From assembly GCF_902150045.1 (NCBI RefSeq), contig NZ_CABFVU010000001.1:434001-498000 (forward strand): DNA of 64,000 bases, in the 5' to 3' direction. Under the pieces are notes generated by a model. The model was not told the origin of the DNA. It did no database searches and saw nothing but the letters and a program-made list of their open reading frames with translations. Numbering within the stretch: position 1 is the stretch's first letter; every line of letters starts with the position of its first letter. This DNA is from Chitinophaga polysaccharea. Its GTDB lineage: Bacteria; Bacteroidota; Bacteroidia; Chitinophagales; Chitinophagaceae. Made by a program: the position numbers and the translations under genes. Positions 43,390-53,353 of the stretch are shown here, in pieces.

Positions 43390-44589
43390 TTGTCCACATC
43401 AGAAAGACTTACATACTTATTGGAACAGGCACGGTTACGCCGGGCCACCTCTGCGGAGTACAGGGAACTGTTACAACTGATCAGCAGTGATGAGCAGGGG
43501 GAAATAGTGAGGCTGCTGGATACCTGGCATGGCGCCGGAACCACAGAAAGCACCGCCAGTACGGAGTACGACCACGCCTACTGGCAGCAGGCAGTAAAAG
43601 AAATACTCGATGCCGATAATTCTGCACGGCAACCTGTAATGTTGCCAGTTAAAAACCGTATCTATTTCCTGCAGCGTTATTGGTGGGCTGCCGCCTGTAT
43701 CATCCTCTTAACCGCAGGCGCTTATTATTTATCCAAACAAACAAGGCAACCGGCTGTGGCAGTCGCGTCTCCTGTAAAAGATATAGCGCCGGGTGGCAAC
43801 AGGGCCGTGCTTACCCTTTCCGATGGTAGCCAGATCACGCTCGACAGTGCCGGTAACGGCATACTGGCCCAGCAGGGCAATACCCGGATCACCAAGCTAA
43901 GCAACGGGCAACTGGCCTATAGCGGATCCGGTAACCCCGAAGGGAAAATACTTTATAATACCATGAGCACCCCGCCGGGCGGGCAATACCAGCTGATTTT
44001 ACCAGACGGCACCGGCGTATGGCTGAATGCCGCTTCTTCCATCAGCTATCCCACTGCCTTTACCGGCAATGAAAGAAGTGTAACCGTTACCGGTGAAGCT
44101 TACTTTGAAGTGGTAAAAAATGAAAAAATGCCTTTCAGGGTAAAGGCAGGCAATACCACGATTGACGTACTGGGCACACATTTCAATATTAACGCATATA
44201 AAGATGAAGCCAGTATCAATACCACCTTGCTTGAAGGCGCTGTGCGGGTGAACATTGCACAGCAGCAACAACAGCTCAGGCCGGGGCAACAGGCCAGGGT
44301 AATGGCAAACGGGGCATCGATACAGGTAGTGGACCACGCTGATATTTCTGAAGTGATGGCCTGGAAAGCAGGTTTCTTTTCTTTTAATGATGCAGACCTT
44401 CCCGCTGTTATGCGCCAGTTATCGCGCTGGTACAACGTGGAAGTAAAATATGAAGGCAGGATTCCCCAAAGGGTATTTACCGGGGAAATAGGCCGGAACC
44501 TCACCTTATCACAGGTATTAAAAGGGCTTACAAAAACACGTATCAAATACAGGATCGAGAATGGCAACCGGATCATTATCCAGCCATAG
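43390..44589 (+). CDS. FecR-type anti-sigma factor (locus 3)
   Basis: 399 residues, apparently starting at a TTG (43390; STSERLTYLLEQARLRRATS). The cytoplasmic part is about 1-90, the membrane helix about 97-114 (WWAAACIILLTAGAYYL), the periplasmic FecR domain about 190-290 (DGTGVWLNAASSISYPTAF and GEAYFEVVKNEKMPF), and the C-terminal DUF4974 domain about 325-399 (FFSFNDADLPAVMRQLSRWY). It should restrain the sigma factor at 42668 and receive the signal from the STN domain of the receptor at 44769. As in locus 2, there is no convincing ATG. Confidence 0.88.
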   Translation: MSTSERLTYLLEQARLRRATSAEYRELLQLISSDEQGEIVRLLDTWHGAGTTESTASTEYDHAYWQQAVKEILDADNSARQPVMLPVKNRIYFLQRYWWAAACIILLTAGAYYLSKQTRQPAVAVASPVKDIAPGGNRAVLTLSDGSQITLDSAGNGILAQQGNTRITKLSNGQLAYSGSGNPEGKILYNTMSTPPGGQYQLILPDGTGVWLNAASSISYPTAFTGNERSVTVTGEAYFEVVKNEKMPFRVKAGNTTIDVLGTHFNINAYKDEASINTTLLEGAVRVNIAQQQQQLRPGQQARVMANGASIQVVDHADISEVMAWKAGFFSFNDADLPAVMRQLSRWYNVEVKYEGRIPQRVFTGEIGRNLTLSQVLKGLTKTRIKYRIENGNRIIIQP

Positions 44590-44642
44590 TTATGAACAAT
44601 GAAAAAATCAGGACAATGAAAAGACCAAAGCTATTGCCAGCG

Positions 44643-44697
44643 GCGCACTATGCGCATTGAATAAAAAACCGGGGCTGAGATTGGCGTCCTACCCCGG
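44643..44697 (+). promoter_or_regulatory. Two hairpins in the FecR-SusC leader of locus 3
   Basis: GCGCA (44643-44647) pairs with TGCGC (44651-44655), and CCGGGG (44669-44674) pairs with CCCCGG (44692-44697). They lie in the 180-base gap before the receptor start, without a T run. A structured leader or a regulatory RNA target is possible. Confidence 0.4.
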
Positions 44698-44768
44698 CTA
44701 TAGTTCAATTTCATCAACAAACAAGTCGGTAAACATTATTTATTAATTCAACCAAACATTGCAAAAGT

Positions 44769-47700
44769 ATGCAACTTAAGGCTATTTGTAATTCCGGTAC
44801 CCGCAGATATTGGAAATTTGCGGGGCTCTCAACCAAAACACTGTTAGTTATGAAGCTAACTTCATTTATGCTGCTCATTGCCGCCCTACAGGTAAGTGCA
44901 GCAGGCAGCGCCCAAACGGTGACCTACTCCGCCAGGGAGGTGAGTCTCCAGAAAGCGTTGAATGTGATCAAAGCGCAAACAGGCTATGTTTTCTTTTATG
45001 ATAAAGAGGATCTGAAAAACAGTACCCCTGTTTCAGTGAACATAAAGAACGCATCGCTGCAGGCAGCCATGGAAGCGGTATTACAAAAACAACCGCTCAG
45101 CTTCGAGATCCAGGGCAATACTATTTTTATTACAAAAAACGAGAAACCGGCTGCAGCGCCGGCAGCTACACCGCCTCCACCGGCTGTTACCGGGAAGGTG
45201 ACAGATGATGCCGGAGCGCCTGTTCCCGGTGTTTCCATTGTAATAAAAGGAACACAGAAAGGCACTATTTCAGGCCCGGATGGTACTTTCCAGCTTACAA
45301 ACGTGCCCGATAATGCAGTGCTGGTGGTAACCAGTATTGGCTATATCACCAAAGAAATTCCCGTAGCAGGAAAAACAGTGATCAATATTTCGCTGGCTCC
45401 CGATGTAAGCGCGCTGAAACAGTTTGTGGTAGTGGGTTACGGCACACAGAAAAAAGCTAACCTTACTGGTTCCGTTACTTCTATCGGCACAGAACAACTT
45501 ACCAACCGGCCGGTAACCAGCCTGGGCAACGCCCTGCAGGGTACCATGCCTGGCATCACCGTTACAGCAGCCAACAGCGGCCAGCCAGGTAACGACGCTG
45601 CCAAGATCCGTATCAGGGGTATTGGTACCTTAAACAATGCCGACCCGGTTATTGTGATAGATGGCGTAGTGACCAACCTGAGCGGGCTTAATAATATTAA
45701 CCCGGACGATATCGCTACCATGTCTGTACTGAAAGATGCAGCATCTGCCGCTATTTACGGTTCGCGTGCAGCCAACGGCGTGATCCTCATCACCACCAAA
45801 CAAGGCCGTAAAGGCCCGCCACAGGTGGTTTACAACGGCTATGCAGGTAAACAGAATGCCACAGGCTTACCAAACTTTTTACCTTCCTGGCAGGCAGCTA
45901 CACTATACAACCAGGCCCTGAGCAATGAAGGAAAGACTCCCCGCTGGACAGATGCGGAGATCCAGAAATTCAAAGACGGCTCAGATCCGTTCAACTATCC
46001 CAATACCGACTGGCTCGACCTGTTCTACCAGGGTAACGGCTTACAACAGAATCACTATGTAGGTGTTTCCGGCGGCAGCGACAATACCCAGTATGCTTTC
46101 TCCTTAGGTTTATTTGACCAGAACGGCCTTATGGAAAAAACAAATGCCAAACGCTACACCAGCAGGCTGAACATCACTTCCCAGATTAATGAGAAAATAA
46201 AAGTGATCGGTAATATTGCCTTTACTTCTTCCGGCAGAAATGAGCCAAGTAACCCTTACACAGGCGATTTCACACAGCTGGTAAGACAGATCAACCGCAT
46301 CTCCCCTACCATCCCCTACAAATATGAAAATGGCCACTACGGTTATATTTCTGATGGTAGCCCCATGGCATGGCTGGAAGGAAACAGCCTGAATAAATAT
46401 AATAACTACGACCTGGTAGGTAATGTAGGCGCAGACTGGGAAATTGTAAAAGGATTGCATTTCAAACCTTCCCTTGCCTATGTAATGAAGATCAGTCATA
46501 ACAAGAAGTTCATTGCCGATCAGCAGTATTATGATGCTGCCGGGAATAAAACATTTTACCAGGGGCCAACCTCTGTAACAGATGAAAATACCTTTGCCAA
46601 TACTGTTACACAACAGGCATTACTGGATTACACCAAATCTTTCAATAAACATAATTTCAAAATACTGGGCGGTTACTCCCAGGAGCTGACCAAATTCAGC
46701 TTTGACGACGGCTACCGGAAAGGTTTCCTGAACAACCAGCTTACTGATGTAAACCTCGGTTCAACAGATGGACAGAAAACTACCGGCTACTCTTATCAGC
46801 TGGCGCTCCAGTCATATTTTGGCCGGTTAAATTATGACTTCGACGGCAAATACCTGTTTGAAGCGAACCTGCGTTATGACGGTTCCTCCCGTTTCTCTCC
46901 AGACAACAGGTGGGGCCTGTTCCCCTCCTTCTCCGCAGGCTGGAACCTGGACAGGGAAGATTTCTTTGAGCCTTTAAAAAAATATGTATCCAATCTTAAA
47001 ATAAGAGGCTCATGGGGCCAGCTGGGTAATCAGAATATCACAGGATTTGATGATACCAATTACCCCACCTATCCCTACTATCCATATATTGCCACCATTA
47101 ACGGTAGCCAGAACTATACTTTTGGCGGTACAGCCGCTGCTATTGCTGCAGGTGTAGCACCAGTCAACGGAGCTAATGAAAACATCAAATGGGAAGCGAC
47201 CACGGAAACAAGTATAGGGCTTGATGCAGGCTTCCTGGATGGAAACCTGAACTTCACCGCAGATTATTTCCATAAGCTTACGTCTGATATCCTGTTATCT
47301 GTACCGGTTGGTGCAGTATATGGCCTGAACGCGCCTGTTCAAAATGCGGGTTCCGTGCTCAATAAAGGCTGGGAATTTTCACTCAGCTACGCAGGCAATG
47401 CAGGCGAATTCAAATACAACGTTTCTGCTAACGCAGCCTTTATTAAGAATGAAGTAACCGACCTTCACGGTACAGGGCCCATTATTGACGGATACACCTT
47501 TAAACAGGTAGGTTACCCGATCAACTCCCTGTATGGATATGAGGCCGACGGCATTTTCCAATCGGCTGATGAAGTGGCCAAAGCGCCTTACCAGACCAAC
47601 AGAACAGCACCGGGTGATCTGAAATATAAAGACAAGGATGGCAACGATACCATCAATAGCGCCGATAAAGTGTACCTGGGCAACTATTTCCCTAAAGTAA

Positions 47701-48176
47701 CCTTTGGCGTTAACCTTGGCGGCTCCTGGAAAAACTTTGACCTCAATATCTTCCTGCAGGGCGCTGCCGGTGTGAAAACATATATCGATGCCGGTAAACT
47801 GGGCAGTGTAAGCTCCTCCGCAGGTAAACCCACTTCTGCTTTACTGGATACCTGGACGCCTGAAAACACTTCCGCTGCTTTACCGCGCATCTGGAGCGGC
47901 TTTACCCAAAATGATCCCAGCGGCACACCTTCTTCCTTCTGGGTAAAGGACGGATCTTACCTGCGACTTAAAAACCTGCAGGTTGGCTACACACTGCCGG
48001 AAAGAGTGATAAAAAGAATTGGTCTCAGTAAAGTACGCTTCTACTATAGCGGTCAGAATATACTCACCTTCGACGGGCTGTATAAATGGATAGATCCTGA
48101 AGCATCCATTACCAGCAGTATTTACTACTACCCACAGGTGAAAGTGCACACGTTTGGCGTAAATGTTAGTTTTTAA
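44769..48176 (+). CDS. STN-containing SusC/RagA TonB-dependent receptor (locus 3)
   Basis: 1135 residues. Long basic signal region (about 1-48); STN domain (about 50-122, with SLQKALNVIKAQTGYVFFYD); a Pro/Ala linker (about 128-141); carboxypeptidase-regulatory-like domain (about 142-220); SusC motif VVVGYGTQKKANLTGSV (about 220-236); plug with SVLKDAASAAIYGSRAANGV; and barrel. The STN domain should contact the FecR protein encoded just upstream, so this receptor both imports substrate and switches on its sigma factor. The matching SusD begins 18 bases downstream. Confidence 0.93.
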   Translation: MQLKAICNSGTRRYWKFAGLSTKTLLVMKLTSFMLLIAALQVSAAGSAQTVTYSAREVSLQKALNVIKAQTGYVFFYDKEDLKNSTPVSVNIKNASLQAAMEAVLQKQPLSFEIQGNTIFITKNEKPAAAPAATPPPPAVTGKVTDDAGAPVPGVSIVIKGTQKGTISGPDGTFQLTNVPDNAVLVVTSIGYITKEIPVAGKTVINISLAPDVSALKQFVVVGYGTQKKANLTGSVTSIGTEQLTNRPVTSLGNALQGTMPGITVTAANSGQPGNDAAKIRIRGIGTLNNADPVIVIDGVVTNLSGLNNINPDDIATMSVLKDAASAAIYGSRAANGVILITTKQGRKGPPQVVYNGYAGKQNATGLPNFLPSWQAATLYNQALSNEGKTPRWTDAEIQKFKDGSDPFNYPNTDWLDLFYQGNGLQQNHYVGVSGGSDNTQYAFSLGLFDQNGLMEKTNAKRYTSRLNITSQINEKIKVIGNIAFTSSGRNEPSNPYTGDFTQLVRQINRISPTIPYKYENGHYGYISDGSPMAWLEGNSLNKYNNYDLVGNVGADWEIVKGLHFKPSLAYVMKISHNKKFIADQQYYDAAGNKTFYQGPTSVTDENTFANTVTQQALLDYTKSFNKHNFKILGGYSQELTKFSFDDGYRKGFLNNQLTDVNLGSTDGQKTTGYSYQLALQSYFGRLNYDFDGKYLFEANLRYDGSSRFSPDNRWGLFPSFSAGWNLDREDFFEPLKKYVSNLKIRGSWGQLGNQNITGFDDTNYPTYPYYPYIATINGSQNYTFGGTAAAIAAGVAPVNGANENIKWEATTETSIGLDAGFLDGNLNFTADYFHKLTSDILLSVPVGAVYGLNAPVQNAGSVLNKGWEFSLSYAGNAGEFKYNVSANAAFIKNEVTDLHGTGPIIDGYTFKQVGYPINSLYGYEADGIFQSADEVAKAPYQTNRTAPGDLKYKDKDGNDTINSADKVYLGNYFPKVTFGVNLGGSWKNFDLNIFLQGAAGVKTYIDAGKLGSVSSSAGKPTSALLDTWTPENTSAALPRIWSGFTQNDPSGTPSSFWVKDGSYLRLKNLQVGYTLPERVIKRIGLSKVRFYYSGQNILTFDGLYKWIDPEASITSSIYYYPQVKVHTFGVNVSF

Positions 48177-48194
48177 CGAAAAGCAATCAACATC

Positions 48195-49772
48195 ATGAAA
48201 AGGAACATCCTCTATATAATACTCTTCTCTGCTGCGCTTCAATCCGCATGCAATAAAGATTTCCTGGACAGGCAGCCATTGGATGCCTATAACAATACGC
48301 TTCTCTGGAAGACAGAGAACGACGCAACTGCTGCACTCAACGGCTGTTACAAAGACTGGGAAAGCGATTACACCCTGCTGTATATGGACGCTGTAAGCGA
48401 TAACATGTACAGCCAGTATTACTGGGAAGGCTATACGGACTATGGCAATGGCAGCATTACACCCGCTAACACCAATGCTTCCAAACGCTGGAGTTATACT
48501 ACCATCCAGAAGTGTAACTGGTTCCTGCAAAATATTGACCAAACACCAATGGATGAAACCTTAAAAGCTCAATATAAAGGAGAAGCCCGTTTCCTCAGAG
48601 CCTACCAATACTTTACCCTGACCCAGCTTTACGGAGATGTGCCATTGGCTAAAGATACTGTGAGCACTGAAGAAGCCAATACCATTTCCCGTACATCCGC
48701 TACCGAAGTACGCAAATTTGTACTGGACGAACTGGAAGCCATTGCACCTACCCTGCCGGTATCTTACTCCGGCAGCGAGGTGGGCCGTATCACGCAGGGC
48801 GCAGCGCTTTCCCTGAAAGCCAGGATGGAGCTGTATGATAAAAATTACGCAGCATGTATTGCCGACTGTAAAAAAGTAATGGCGCTGGGTTATGGGTTAT
48901 ACCCCAGTTACCAGGATCTTTTCCGTATCCAGAACGAAAACAATAAGGAAGTAATCCTTGATGTGCAGTACAAAGAGAATGATTATCCCAACGCCGATAT
49001 CGGTGTAATGCCTTCTTCTTCCTTTGGCGGCTGGGGCTCCCTGGATCCTACCCAGGCACTGGTAGACGCCTACGAAATGAAGAACGGGAAAACCATTGAT
49101 GATCCAACTTCAGGCTATACTGAAAATGATCCGTACAATAACAGGGACCCGCGCTTAACGGCTACTATTGTATGCCCAGGTCAGCTCTATATGGGTAAGT
49201 ACTACAACTCCATAGAAAGCACCTCCGGCGATTATTACAACGGGGATAACAACTCCAAAACGGCTTATATACCGAAGAAGTTCACAGCTAACCTCGGCGA
49301 CTATACGGATATGTGGAACACCGGTTTGAATATGATCGTGATCCGCTACGCGGAAATCCTGCTCACATACGCCGAAGCGCAGATTGAATCAGGCGTGATC
49401 GACAATACAGTATATGATGCGATAGATGCTGTCAGGACCCGCGCAGGCATGCCGGTGGTAGACAGAACCGTATACAACAGCGTTGATAAAATGCGTACCC
49501 TGGTAAGACGGGAACGCAGGGTGGAACTGGCACTGGAAGGATTACGCTGGTACGATATACAGCGCTGGAAAATAGGCACTGCTGTCAGATCCGGTACCGT
49601 ATATGGTGCAAGGCTGGGTAAAGTGGATCCCACCAACGGCAAGCTTACCCTCAGCGGCAATCACATCACTGTAGAGCAACGCACCTTTCTTGAGAACAGG
49701 GATTACCTCTGGCCGGTACCACAGGCGGAAAGAGATGTGAACAAGAACCTGACTCAAAACCCGGGTTATTAA
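48195..49772 (+). CDS. SusD/RagB family lipoprotein (locus 3)
   Basis: 525 residues; lipobox Cys19 in LQSACNKDFLDRQPLD. The TPR-like segment YKGEARFLRAYQYFTLTQLY and the C-terminal RRERRVELALEGLRWYDIQR are diagnostic of SusD. It binds the oligosaccharide at the cell surface as the lid of the receptor at 44769. A hairpin terminator follows 20 bases after the stop, separating it from the GH2 gene. Confidence 0.93.
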   Translation: MKRNILYIILFSAALQSACNKDFLDRQPLDAYNNTLLWKTENDATAALNGCYKDWESDYTLLYMDAVSDNMYSQYYWEGYTDYGNGSITPANTNASKRWSYTTIQKCNWFLQNIDQTPMDETLKAQYKGEARFLRAYQYFTLTQLYGDVPLAKDTVSTEEANTISRTSATEVRKFVLDELEAIAPTLPVSYSGSEVGRITQGAALSLKARMELYDKNYAACIADCKKVMALGYGLYPSYQDLFRIQNENNKEVILDVQYKENDYPNADIGVMPSSSFGGWGSLDPTQALVDAYEMKNGKTIDDPTSGYTENDPYNNRDPRLTATIVCPGQLYMGKYYNSIESTSGDYYNGDNNSKTAYIPKKFTANLGDYTDMWNTGLNMIVIRYAEILLTYAEAQIESGVIDNTVYDAIDAVRTRAGMPVVDRTVYNSVDKMRTLVRRERRVELALEGLRWYDIQRWKIGTAVRSGTVYGARLGKVDPTNGKLTLSGNHITVEQRTFLENRDYLWPVPQAERDVNKNLTQNPGY

Positions 49773-49792
49773 TACAACTATAACAATCAAGG

Positions 49793-49830
49793 AAAAATCC
49801 CGCGAGTTGAAAGATGAGCGGGATTTTTTT
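49793..49830 (+). terminator. Terminator/attenuator between SusD and GH2 genes
   Basis: AAAAATCCCGC (49793-49803) pairs with GCGGGATTTTT (49818-49828) around a 14-base loop, followed by more T. It overlaps the longer upstream reading of the GH2 frame (from 49807), which supports the ATG at 49849 as the true start. It would reduce transcription into the hydrolase gene. Confidence 0.85.
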
Positions 49831-49848
49831 TGCACCAAAATTCTTCTC

Positions 49849-52752
49849 ATGCATCGCTTAACTACCGGCCTGCTGGTATTCTTTTTACTTCCTTTCGTTT
49901 TATCCGCCCAGCATAGCAGGTCCGTTCTTAACTTTAATACCCACTGGGCTTTCCAGAGAGGCGACATCGCTGGTGCGGAACAGGTGCTGTTCAACGACAA
50001 GGACTGGGCGGGTGTAAGTCTCCCGCACGTAATGCGTATCGAAAAAAAGCACAACGGCGGCAACGCCGTATACCAGGGCAGTGGCTGGTACAGGAGATAT
50101 TTTAAAGTGCCTTCCTCCTATCGCGGCAAAAGGCTTACCATCAATTTTGAAGGCATACAAACCGATGCGGAGATATACCTGAACGGTAAAAAAATAGCGA
50201 CCCACTCCGGCGGGTATATGGGATTTGTGGTGGACATCAGCAGGTACGTAAATATTGGGGAAGATAATGTGCTGGCAATAAGGGTATCTAATAAAGACAA
50301 CTCCCGGGTGCCGCCCGGTAAGCCACAGTCGAAACTCGACTTTAACTACTTCGGCGGCATTTACAGGAATGTATTTCTCGTAGTGACGGAAAAAGTGTTT
50401 ATATCCGATCCCCTGGAAGCTGATAAAGTAGCTGGAGGAGGTGTGTTTATCACTTACCCTTCCGTTGGAGCAGATACTGCCGTTACCGATATAAAAACCA
50501 ATATTGTAAATACCTCCGGCAACACAGTGAATGTCCGGCTGAAAACAATGCTGGTGGATACCGGCGGCGTAACCGTAGCAGCAACGGTAAGCGGGCAACT
50601 CATCCCTGCCAATACCGATACCGGGATCCGGCAATCCTTTACGGTACATCATCCGCAATTATGGCATCCCGATCATCCTTACCTGTACCACCTGGTATCT
50701 GTTGTTTATAAAGATGATATAGCCGTAGACAGTCTTATAACGTATACGGGCATACGAAATATTGCCTTTGCCCCGGATGGATGTTACATAAACGGGAAGA
50801 AACTATACCTGCGCGGCGCTAACCGGCACCAGGCTTATGAATACACCGGCGATGCCGCGGCTGATAACATGCAATACCAGGATGCCCTGCAGTTGAAGAA
50901 GGGAGGATTTAATGCCGTGCGCGCGGCGCATTACCCTGCATCTCCGGCTTTCCTGGCGGCCTGCGACAAAACCGGCCTGCTGGTAATTGAATGCGAGCCC
51001 GGCTGGCAGTTCTTTTCAAAAGATACGGCGTTTACAGAAAATACCTACCGCGATATCCGGGAAATGATCCGCCGCGACCGCAACCATCCTTCCGTTTTCC
51101 TCTGGGAAACTTCCCTCAATGAGTCGCCCACCACCGCCGCATGGATGCAACAGGCTGTACAAACCGCCCGGGCCGAAATGCCCGGCGGCCAGCTGTTCGT
51201 GGCAGACGACTTCAACGCACGCAGTAAAAACTACTACAATGTTTCCTATAAAGTAGTGAATGAAGACGGCACTGATCCGATGCCATCACGTCCTTTTATT
51301 ACCCGGGAATGGGGTGATAGCTGGATGGCCGATGCTGCAAAAGAAAACAGCCTGCGCGCCAGCAGGAAGTACACGGAGAAAGGATTGATCAATCAATGTG
51401 TATTACGGCAAAATGCCCTGAATGGCGAAACCTCCGAAGCAGCAGGCGGCTACTGGGATCACGGCGGCCTGGATGCCAATCCCAGGATAGCCGGCTATTT
51501 TGTATGGAGTTTCAACGATTATACCAGGGGCTCCGACCCTGTTACTGCCTTTAGTGGCGTAACGGATCTGGACCGTTATGAAAAATTCAGCTACTACCAG
51601 CTTCAATCCATGCAGGATGCACACAATCCAACCTATGGCCCTATGGTATACATTGCCAGCTATAATAACCAGCCTGCCCTTGACAGTACTATCATGATAT
51701 TCTCCAATTGCGATGCAGTACAGCTATACAGGAACAACCGGTTCTGCGGCGAAATTACAAGGGCTGAAAACGCGCGTACAGCCCCGTTTATAGTCGCTAA
51801 AGGCGGCAGCCCCTACTTTTTATTCTATACGGGGAAATATGAGCCGGGAGAGTTGAAAGCCATAGGTATTATGAACGGGAAAGCGACCTGCACGCATATT
51901 GTGAAAACGCCCGGCAAACCGCATCACCTGGAAATTGAAATCCCCGAAGGCCATACTGCTTTCCTGGCAGACGGCTCCTCTATGACGCCTTTTTATGTGA
52001 AAGTGTGCGATCAGGACGGCACACTTGTTTCCAACCGGGAAGCCGGGCAGTCGTATGCGGTTCAACTCAGCGTATCTGGCCAGGGCGCCCTGATAGGAGG
52101 AAACATACCAGGGGCAGGTATTGCACTGCAGCAAACGGAAGGAGGCATTGCCTATGGTGTGATCCGTCATACCACCACCCCGGGGAATATCCGGATCTAT
52201 GCAAACAGTACCGGTATGGAGCCTGCCCAAAAAGTAATCACAACAACTACAGCATCGGGGCAATACGTTAGCGATGGCATACACCGGGAATGGATAAACG
52301 AAGATGAAAAAAAAGTTACTGCTTATTATTCCGATAGCACTGCCCCCAGGCAATTACAGGAAATTAAACTCAGCGGCAAAGCAGTGATTATAACACCCGA
52401 CGGCGAAAACCTTACAGCGGTTATTGACGGCAATACCGCTACAGGATGGGTATACGGCCGGAGCAAACTCCCGGTAAGCATCACCCTTGATCTGAAAAAT
52501 AAATACCGGTTAAGCGGTAGCCGCGTTGTATGGGGAAAAGACAGTGACTGGTATACTTACAGCATCGCTGTATCCGCTAATGGTAGCGACTGGATAAGTG
52601 TAAAAAGCCCTGAGCGGGTTTCCGGGCAGAATTACCAGCCGGTGTTTTTTCAAAGTAATGAAGTAAGATATGTCCGTTATCTTATCAGCGATATTCAGCC
52701 GGAAACCAGTAAGGCAGCAGTGAAAGAGATACAGTTATATGGCGGGCGGTAG
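49849..52752 (+). CDS. Glycoside hydrolase family 2 enzyme with discoidin domain (beta-galactosidase-like)
   Basis: 967 residues from the ATG at 49849 (HRLTTGLLVFFLLPFVLSAQ signal peptide). A jelly-roll sugar-binding domain (about 25-185, GSGWYRRYFKVP) is followed by an Ig-like domain (about 190-300) and a TIM barrel (about 300-600, with CYINGKKLYLRGANRHQAYE). Acid/base Glu425 lies in WETSLNESP, and the probable nucleophile is Glu487 in FITREWGDS. Later beta domains and a C-terminal F5/8 type C (discoidin) domain (about 850-967) follow. It removes a beta-linked sugar, probably galactose or a related residue, from the locus-3 glycan in the periplasm. Its last 68 bases overlap the sigma gene on the other strand. 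Confidence 0.88.
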   Translation: MHRLTTGLLVFFLLPFVLSAQHSRSVLNFNTHWAFQRGDIAGAEQVLFNDKDWAGVSLPHVMRIEKKHNGGNAVYQGSGWYRRYFKVPSSYRGKRLTINFEGIQTDAEIYLNGKKIATHSGGYMGFVVDISRYVNIGEDNVLAIRVSNKDNSRVPPGKPQSKLDFNYFGGIYRNVFLVVTEKVFISDPLEADKVAGGGVFITYPSVGADTAVTDIKTNIVNTSGNTVNVRLKTMLVDTGGVTVAATVSGQLIPANTDTGIRQSFTVHHPQLWHPDHPYLYHLVSVVYKDDIAVDSLITYTGIRNIAFAPDGCYINGKKLYLRGANRHQAYEYTGDAAADNMQYQDALQLKKGGFNAVRAAHYPASPAFLAACDKTGLLVIECEPGWQFFSKDTAFTENTYRDIREMIRRDRNHPSVFLWETSLNESPTTAAWMQQAVQTARAEMPGGQLFVADDFNARSKNYYNVSYKVVNEDGTDPMPSRPFITREWGDSWMADAAKENSLRASRKYTEKGLINQCVLRQNALNGETSEAAGGYWDHGGLDANPRIAGYFVWSFNDYTRGSDPVTAFSGVTDLDRYEKFSYYQLQSMQDAHNPTYGPMVYIASYNNQPALDSTIMIFSNCDAVQLYRNNRFCGEITRAENARTAPFIVAKGGSPYFLFYTGKYEPGELKAIGIMNGKATCTHIVKTPGKPHHLEIEIPEGHTAFLADGSSMTPFYVKVCDQDGTLVSNREAGQSYAVQLSVSGQGALIGGNIPGAGIALQQTEGGIAYGVIRHTTTPGNIRIYANSTGMEPAQKVITTTTASGQYVSDGIHREWINEDEKKVTAYYSDSTAPRQLQEIKLSGKAVIITPDGENLTAVIDGNTATGWVYGRSKLPVSITLDLKNKYRLSGSRVVWGKDSDWYTYSIAVSANGSDWISVKSPERVSGQNYQPVFFQSNEVRYVRYLISDIQPETSKAAVKEIQLYGGR

Positions 52753-53353
52753 CGGCCCGGTGCCCTTCTTTGGGCAATGTCAGGCTGATCAGCATAACCC
52801 CGGCCATCAGTAAATGCTTCAGATAAAGCCGGAGGTGTTGCAATGCGTGGGTGATCTGGTTTTCCACGCTTCTTTTGGAAATATTCAAACGTTCCGCGAT
52901 CTCTTGGTTACTGAGTTGTTCCTCGCGGCTTAGCAGGAAAATTTCCTTACTGCGTTTGGGCAGGTTGCTGAGAGATGCATGCAGTTGCCGGCGGAAAGAT
53001 TGTTCCTCTATTCTTTCCTCGGCAACATTGCTGATGGCTGCCATATGCTCTTCTGCTTCTATTACCTGGAATGCCTTTTTTGATTTCAATACGCGGTATA
53101 CGTGGTAACGTGTAGCAGAAATAATATAGTTACGGAAATGATTAATCTGCAGCTCCTCCCTCTTCAACCACAATGTAAGGAATACATCATGCACAATTGT
53201 TTCACTGGCTTCCGCATCATTCAACATCTTATTGGCGGTATGATACATCCTGCCCCAGTACCGGTTAAATAACAGGTTATAGGCTGTTTTTTCACCGTCT
53301 CTGACTGCAAGCCATAAATCAGCATCTGCCGTATTAGCATCCCACCTAATCAT
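52685..53353 (-). CDS. ECF RNA polymerase sigma-70 factor, divergent from its FecR (locus 4)
   Basis: 222 residues. Region 2 is about 25-95 (ASETIVHDVFLTLWLKREEL) and region 4 about 125-180 (LPKRSKEIFLLSREEQLSNQ, then LNISKRSVENQITHALQHLR). It has a long C-terminal tail (about 180-222) with hydrophobic stretches LLMAGVMLISLTL and ITVSLSLLPYWF. The tail is encoded where the gene overlaps the convergent GH2 gene (52685-52752). It is transcribed away from the FecR gene at 53544 with 190 bases between; loci 2 and 3 are co-directional. It should activate locus 4. Confidence 0.88.
   Translation of the reverse strand: MIRWDANTADADLWLAVRDGEKTAYNLLFNRYWGRMYHTANKMLNDAEASETIVHDVFLTLWLKREELQINHFRNYIISATRYHVYRVLKSKKAFQVIEAEEHMAAISNVAEERIEEQSFRRQLHASLSNLPKRSKEIFLLSREEQLSNQEIAERLNISKRSVENQITHALQHLRLYLKHLLMAGVMLISLTLPKEGHRAATARHITVSLSLLPYWFPAEYR

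Noticed and set aside
49807-49848. Earlier start of the GH2 gene
   Set aside because: The segment is part of the terminator hairpin at 49793-49830. A normal signal peptide begins only at 49849.
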